Shown in pieces: positions 13,497 to 17,468 of a DNA stretch of 17,468 bases. The notes under the pieces were generated by a model. It saw only the letters and a program-made list of their open reading frames with translations. It did no database searches and had not been told where the DNA came from. The DNA is from Bacteroidota bacterium. GTDB taxonomy: Bacteria; Bacteroidota; Bacteroidia; Chitinophagales; Chitinophagaceae. The translations under genes were made by a program, and so were the position numbers. The DNA lies in assembly GCA_026391115.1 (NCBI GenBank), contig JAPLER010000147.1, forward strand, positions 1 through 17,468. Reading direction: 5' to 3'. The first letter of the stretch is position 1. Each line of letters starts with the position of its first letter.

Positions 13497-15274
13497 AGAT
13501 TGAATTTTTTATTTACAAGTTGCAAATCAATTTGCAAAATTCCTTTCTCAGTATTTTCAAATGCATACTTTAAAGCATTACTAATTAATTCGTTTAAAAT
13601 TAAGCCCAACGGAATTACAGTATCTACATCAAGTTCTATTTTATCAATATTAGTTTGCAGTGCAATTTTATTAATTTGTATGTTGTAAGATGTAAATAAA
13701 CTCTCAATTAATTTCTCAATATATTGCTGTACATCTACACCCATTAAATTATCATCTCTATATAAATTTTGATGAATTAGTGCCATACTTCTCACCCTAT
13801 TTTTTCCTTCGTTTAAGGCTTGCAAAGCTTTTTCATCGCTAATATTTTTGCTTTGTAAATTCAATAAACTACTAATAACTTGCAAGTTATTTTTCACCCT
13901 GTGATGAATTTCTTTCAACAATACTTCCTTTTCTTTTAGCGATACAGAAATAATATTATTTTTTTCTTCCAGTTGCTTATTTATTTTTTGCTTGCTTCTA
14001 TATAAATATAAAATACCGCCAGCAACAATTGTAACTAAAATAAGTCCAAGTGTATTCAGTAAAATAGTTCTCTTCTTCTCTTTTATTTGCAAATCTTTTA
14101 ATTGACTTTCTTTATTTAGTAATGCTATTTCTTGTTCTTTTTCTTTGGTTTTATATTTTGCAGCAAGTGCATCTACATTTTTGGTATTTGATTCTACATA
14201 CTGAGAATCATACAAGGCTTTATACTTTTTAAAATGTGCAAATGCAAGTTTATAGTTATCTGTTTCCTCGTAATATTTAGATAATAATTTATTTATAATA
14301 CCTGCATATTCTATTTTACTGGGTTTATAGGTTAATGAAGCAGCTTGTTGTAAATAGTTAATTGCATCGCTATAATTTTTGATACCCAAATAAGCTTCAC
14401 CTTTTCCTAAAATAAATAATGGAAAATCACTACCCTCATTATAAATCGAATCATTCAAACTTTTAAATATTTCTAAGGCTTTTTGATATTCTTGCTTATC
14501 ATTAAAACACAAGGCTGTATTAAGTTTTATTAAATAAACATTGTATGTATCATCAAAATTGATGGCTAATGGATATGCTTTGGTAAAACTCAAAAAAGCA
14601 CTATCTATTTTCTTTTCATTTCTATAAGCTGTTCCAATATTTCTATACACAACCGAAAGCCCATAATCATCTTTTAAAGCTCCAAGAATATTAATACAAC
14701 GTTTATAAAACTCAATAGCATTTTCGTAATTATTCATTCTTCTATACACCTGTGCAGCTTTGTTATAACTTTCAACCAGGTTGCTACTATCTTTTAATTC
14801 CTTTCTTATATCAATTGCAAGTAATAAATAATGAAGACTGCTGTCAAGCTTATTTTTATTTAAATTAGTATAGCCAAATTCGTGGTAAATGCCTGCTAAA
14901 AAAGTTTTATTGGCTAATTGTTTTGCTGCTGCAATAGCTTTATAAAAATTGTTTTTACATACAATAAAATCATCTTTAATATCGTAACATATTGCAGCAC
15001 TTAAATAAGATTCTTGTTTAAGAGTGAAGTTGTTTTTTTGTTCGGCAATTGATATTGCCTGATTGGCGTATAGTAAAGCTTCATCTGTTTTTGTTTTGCA
15101 TAAAATTAAACTTAAACTATTAAGTGTTCTGCACTTTACACTATCACTTTTTGTAGTATTTATTTTATTCAACAACTCATTTTCTGTTTGTGCGTTTGTG
15201 GTAATAGTTACACAAAACAAAATCAATATTATAAGTAGTATTTTTTTGCAAAAAAATGTAGAATTAGACAACAT
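13469..15274 (-). CDS. TPR-containing sensor histidine kinase (HisKA_2 type), frame broken near the C-terminus
   Basis: The start chosen is ATG 15274, which gives a signal peptide (KKILLIILILFCVTITTNAQ). The longer frame begins at a TTG inside the tRNA terminator and is rejected. A TPR array of about six to eight units (about 35-390) comes next, then a charged coiled stretch (KTKEKEQEIALLNKESQLKD) and one membrane helix (about 405-422). HisKA_2 has HHRVKNNLQVISSLLNLQ at about 457-474. The HATPase domain begins with LGLILNELISNALKYAFEN (N box). The periplasmic TPR domain is expected to sense a signal and the kinase to phosphorylate the adjacent response regulator. The frame goes wrong after NKKFNLF (about residue 594) and stops at 13469. 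The G1/G2 ATP-lid boxes (DNG..G, SLG..L) are missing, although the last 29 residues survive in another frame. About 25-30 codons appear to be deleted; as written, the kinase could not bind ATP. Confidence 0.88.
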   Translation of the reverse strand: MLSNSTFFCKKILLIILILFCVTITTNAQTENELLNKINTTKSDSVKCRTLNSLSLILCKTKTDEALLYANQAISIAEQKNNFTLKQESYLSAAICYDIKDDFIVCKNNFYKAIAAAKQLANKTFLAGIYHEFGYTNLNKNKLDSSLHYLLLAIDIRKELKDSSNLVESYNKAAQVYRRMNNYENAIEFYKRCINILGALKDDYGLSVVYRNIGTAYRNEKKIDSAFLSFTKAYPLAINFDDTYNVYLIKLNTALCFNDKQEYQKALEIFKSLNDSIYNEGSDFPLFILGKGEAYLGIKNYSDAINYLQQAASLTYKPSKIEYAGIINKLLSKYYEETDNYKLAFAHFKKYKALYDSQYVESNTKNVDALAAKYKTKEKEQEIALLNKESQLKDLQIKEKKRTILLNTLGLILVTIVAGGILYLYRSKQKINKQLEEKNNIISVSLKEKEVLLKEIHHRVKNNLQVISSLLNLQSKNISDEKALQALNEGKNRVRSMALIHQNLYRDDNLMGVDVQQYIEKLIESLFTSYNIQINKIALQTNIDKIELDVDTVIPLGLILNELISNALKYAFENTEKGILQIDLQLVNKKFNLFCKNCKLQ

Positions 15275-15333
15275 TAGAATTGGCTTGATAATGAAAGTTA
15301 TGTAGCAGCAGTATTCGCAAGGAATATGTGCAT

Positions 15334-15365
15334 AAAAAAAGCGTTTCAATTTGAAACGCTTTTTT
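15334..15365 (-). terminator. Rho-independent terminator after tRNA-fMet
   Basis: GCGTTTCAA (15341-15349) and TTGAAACGC (15351-15359) are exact inverted repeats. They are extended by A-run 15334-15340 against T-run 15360-15365, giving a stem of about 15 bp with a tight AT loop. On the minus strand it ends in T7, five bases after the tRNA. It can also work on the plus strand. It separates the tRNA from the sensor kinase gene. Confidence 0.88.
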
Positions 15366-15369
15366 GTTG

Positions 15370-15441
<72 letters not shown>

Positions 15442-15455
15442 ATGTAGTTGGAGTG

Positions 15456-15486
15456 CAAATGTAGGCGGATGTTTGTAACTACCAAA
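15456..15486 (-). promoter_or_regulatory. Bacteroidota-type promoter for tRNA-fMet
   Basis: On the minus strand, TTTG (15483-15486) and TACATTTG (15456-15463) are spaced by 19 bp. This is a perfect -33/-7 match. Transcription would start about 7-10 bp before the tRNA 5' end, so little 5' trimming is needed. The -33 box lies 27 bp below the stop of the TPR gene. Confidence 0.82.
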
Positions 15487-15512
15487 TTTAATATCAAAAA
15501 TTAGCAAAATAA

Positions 15513-15824
15513 TTAATACACTAAATCTTCATAAGCTGCTTGCAATTCGCTGTAACTATGATTATCCCTGACTTCCTTGGCTATTTTCATTCCTTTTTCG
15601 TAATATAAAATAGCTTTATCATTTTCATTCAATCGCTCAAATAATTTTGCTAAGTGATAATATGAGCCAACGTATTTTTCGTTTAATTCGAGAAGTTGAA
15701 TAAATAAATCTTTTGCTTTTACATCATCACCAATTTTTATATACTCTAATGCCAAAGCGTGCAACAAAAAACTATCATTTGGACTTTGAACTAAAAAAGC
15801 ATTAATTTTTTCTATGTTGCTCAT
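15513..15824 (-). CDS. small tetratricopeptide-repeat protein
   Basis: This 103-residue soluble protein has no signal peptide and is almost wholly two to two-and-a-half TPR units: DSFLLHALALEYIKIGDDVK (about 15-34) and SYYHLAKLFERLNENDKAIL (about 52-71), then a capping helix. TPRs are protein-binding scaffolds; the partner is not shown. The start is ATG 15824, because the longer frame to 15875 overlaps the preceding gene and adds no TPR sequence. That ATG overlaps the stop of the upstream membrane-protein gene in a TAATG arrangement, so translation is probably coupled. It ends 27 bp before the -33 box of the tRNA-fMet promoter. Confidence 0.85.
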   Translation of the reverse strand: MSNIEKINAFLVQSPNDSFLLHALALEYIKIGDDVKAKDLFIQLLELNEKYVGSYYHLAKLFERLNENDKAILYYEKGMKIAKEVRDNHSYSELQAAYEDLVY

Positions 15825-16105
15825 TAATGTTTTGTATTTAAATAAAAATAAAAAGCTACCTGCACCACAAAACAAATAAGATTTATAAAGAATAGTACTT
15901 TAGGTATGGTATGTTTTTTTCCAAAAATAACAGCTAATAAACTTGAAATTAAAACAATCACATTTAGAATAATAGCAAGAACCGCCAATATTAAAATTGT
16001 AGCAGCTAACCATTGATATTGTTCAACATAATGAATATATGTTAATGGTATCAACAAGAAAAAACAGATATTACTTATAACAGCAATTCTATTCAAAAAT
16101 TTCAT
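15824..16105 (-). CDS. small membrane protein of unknown function
   Basis: The 93-residue protein has three hydrophobic segments: ISNICFFLLIPLTYIHYV (about 10-27), WLAATILILAVLAIILNVIV (about 32-51, continuing to about 62) and VLFFINLICFVVQVAFYFYL (about 70-89). A basic loop, FGKKHTIPK, lies before the third. I do not recognise a family. Its stop codon overlaps the start of the TPR gene (TAATG at 15822-15826 on the plus strand), so the two form a coupled pair. It diverges from the YfhO-family gene across a 52-bp gap containing TTTG-type boxes, none with good spacing. A short hypothetical next to a TPR protein may be a lineage-specific membrane complex; this is only inference. Confidence 0.72.
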   Translation of the reverse strand: MKFLNRIAVISNICFFLLIPLTYIHYVEQYQWLAATILILAVLAIILNVIVLISSLLAVIFGKKHTIPKVLFFINLICFVVQVAFYFYLNTKH

Positions 16106-16157
16106 AAAAAAATATTTGGGTCAAATATCATTAATTTGCTGCTAATAAAATTTTGTA

Positions 16158-17468
16158 ATGAAAAATATTAATTGGAAAAAGCTAATTCCACACCTTATTG
16201 CAGTTGCCATTTTTGCAATTATTGCTATCATTTATTGTAAGCCTGCTTTTGACGGAAAAGTATTGCAACAAGATGACACTTCGCAATGGAGAGCTATGGC
16301 TCAAAGCTCTTTTAAATTTAAAGAAACTCATGGTCATTTTCCTTTATGGACAAATAGTATGTTTTGTGGTATGCCTGCATATCAAATTGCAATGGATTTA
16401 GAAAATCTATTTAGTACAGAACCTTTAAATAAAATTGTAACATTAGGCTTGCCAAAACCTGCAAGTTTCTTTTTCTTGGCTTGCATTTGCTTTTATTTCC
16501 TAGCTTGTGCATTACGCTGCAATCCTTATGTGGCAATAGCTACAGCACTAAGTTATGCTTATTGCACATACAATCCAATTATAATAGCAGTTGGTCACGA
16601 AACTAAAATGCTTGCTATAGCCTGGATGCCTGCATTAATTGGGTCTTTGGTTTTATTATTTGATAAAAAATATATTTGGGGAACTTTTCTCACAGCATTT
16701 ACAAGTGCATATTTAATTGGAGCCAATCACTTGCAGATTACATATTACACAGCTATCATTATCATTTTTATGTCAATTAGTTTTGCTGTGTATTGCTTTA
16801 TACACAAGCAAATAAAACATTTGTTTGTTGTAGCAGCGTTAGCAATACTTGCAGCTTTTGTTGGTGTGGGTAATAATATTATGACCTTAAGAACAACGAG
16901 TGAATATGGTAAATTATCCATTCGTGGTGGAAGTGCTTTAGCTACAGATAATGACAAGGGCAAAGCAACTAAAACTGGTTTGAATAAAGATTATGCAATG
17001 AGTTATAGTTTATTTAAAACTGAACCATTGGCAATGATGATTCCTAGAGCTTTTGGTGGTGGAAGTGGTGAAATAGACGAAGCTAAATCTAAAGCATCTG
17101 AAAAATTATTAGAGATGCAACCACAACTAGCTCAACAATTACAAGGTTATATTCAAGCATCTTATTGGGGTGGAATTGGTGCTACTGCTGGTCCACCATA
17201 TATTGGTGCAATAGTTTGTTTTTTAGCGTTTATAGGTTTTGTTATTTTAGATAATAAATATAAATGGTGGATTTTAGGTTGCACAGTATTTACATTAATG
17301 TTAAGTTGGGGTAAATATTTTGATGGCTTTAACACTTGGATGCTTGCACATTTACCTGCTTACGACAAATTTAGAGCACCTAGTATGATTTTAGTTGTGC
17401 CAACATTTTTGCTTACAATGATGGCTGCATTAGCGTTACAAGAAATTGTTAATACAGAAAACAAAGAA
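16158..17468 (+). CDS. YfhO-family polytopic membrane protein (partial, runs off the right edge)
   Basis: The frame is open from ATG 16158 to the window end: 437 codons with no stop, about half of the usual 800 or so. The N-terminus has a membrane helix (LIPHLIAVAIFAIIAIIYCKP), then the first extracytoplasmic loop with DDTSQWRAMAQ and PLWTNSMFCGMPAYQ. The QxD..Q and LWxxxxFxGMPxY marks are characteristic of Bacteroidota YfhO proteins. Several helices follow, with GHETKMLAIAWMP and GANHLQITYYT, then a TLRTTSEYGKLSIRGGSAL loop and a large loop with LNKDYAMSYSLFKTEPLAMM and AFGGG. The family is GT-C-like. B. subtilis YfhO is reported to glycosylate lipoteichoic acid; the Bacteroidota role is not established, and envelope glycan transfer is an inference. 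It is divergent from the small membrane-protein gene. Confidence 0.88.
   Translation, partial: MKNINWKKLIPHLIAVAIFAIIAIIYCKPAFDGKVLQQDDTSQWRAMAQSSFKFKETHGHFPLWTNSMFCGMPAYQIAMDLENLFSTEPLNKIVTLGLPKPASFFFLACICFYFLACALRCNPYVAIATALSYAYCTYNPIIIAVGHETKMLAIAWMPALIGSLVLLFDKKYIWGTFLTAFTSAYLIGANHLQITYYTAIIIIFMSISFAVYCFIHKQIKHLFVVAALAILAAFVGVGNNIMTLRTTSEYGKLSIRGGSALATDNDKGKATKTGLNKDYAMSYSLFKTEPLAMMIPRAFGGGSGEIDEAKSKASEKLLEMQPQLAQQLQGYIQASYWGGIGATAGPPYIGAIVCFLAFIGFVILDNKYKWWILGCTVFTLMLSWGKYFDGFNTWMLAHLPAYDKFRAPSMILVVPTFLLTMMAALALQEIVNTENKE

Noticed and set aside
15275..15349. Longer start for the TPR sensor kinase (TTG 15349)
   Set aside because: That start lies inside the tRNA-fMet terminator. ATG 15274 yields a clean signal peptide ending in a typical cleavage region.

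Overview
The window is AT-rich DNA from a member of the Bacteroidota, probably near the Chitinophagales/Sphingobacteriales. Four things support this: two promoters match the Bacteroidota consensus (TTTG, 19-20 bp, TAnnTTTG); Shine-Dalgarno sequences are generally absent; IF2 has a long Pro/Glu/Lys and Gly/Asn linker; and the gene content (DUF1599 next to a BT_3928-type DoxX protein, YfhO, TPR-histidine kinase plus LuxR-type regulator) is typical of the phylum. This is an inference from sequence alone.

Layout. Positions 1-122 hold nothing I recognise. On the minus strand, a DUF1599 protein and a DoxX/thioredoxin-like membrane protein end at a terminator (123-158). folP (dihydropteroate synthase) diverges from them. 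The rimP-nusA-infB operon (2797-7845) follows, with a good promoter, hairpins in its leader and in both intergenic gaps, and a strong terminator. Positions 7846-8342 hold the C-terminal remnant of an outer-membrane beta-barrel gene and AT-rich DNA with nested inverted repeats. Next come mazG and, overlapping it by 7 bp, a very large NtrY-like sensor kinase. On the minus strand follow a DUF3592-like protein, a LuxR-family response regulator with its TPR sensor kinase, the initiator tRNA (tRNA-fMet) with its own promoter and terminator, and a coupled pair: a small membrane protein and a TPR protein. A divergent YfhO-family gene runs off the right edge.

The most striking feature is that three otherwise normal genes are broken in the same way. 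In infB, the NtrY-like kinase and the TPR kinase, the reading frame shifts at one point. In infB and the TPR kinase a block of about 20-30 conserved codons is clearly absent at that point; in the NtrY-like kinase a missing loop is inferred. No other decay is visible. infB is essential and normally single copy, so an assembly error or population-level deletion variants are more likely than three natural null mutations. I found no convincing undescribed defence, mobile or biosynthetic system. The best candidates for new biology are the structured RNA elements of the rimP-nusA-infB operon and the unexplained repeat region at 8109-8277.
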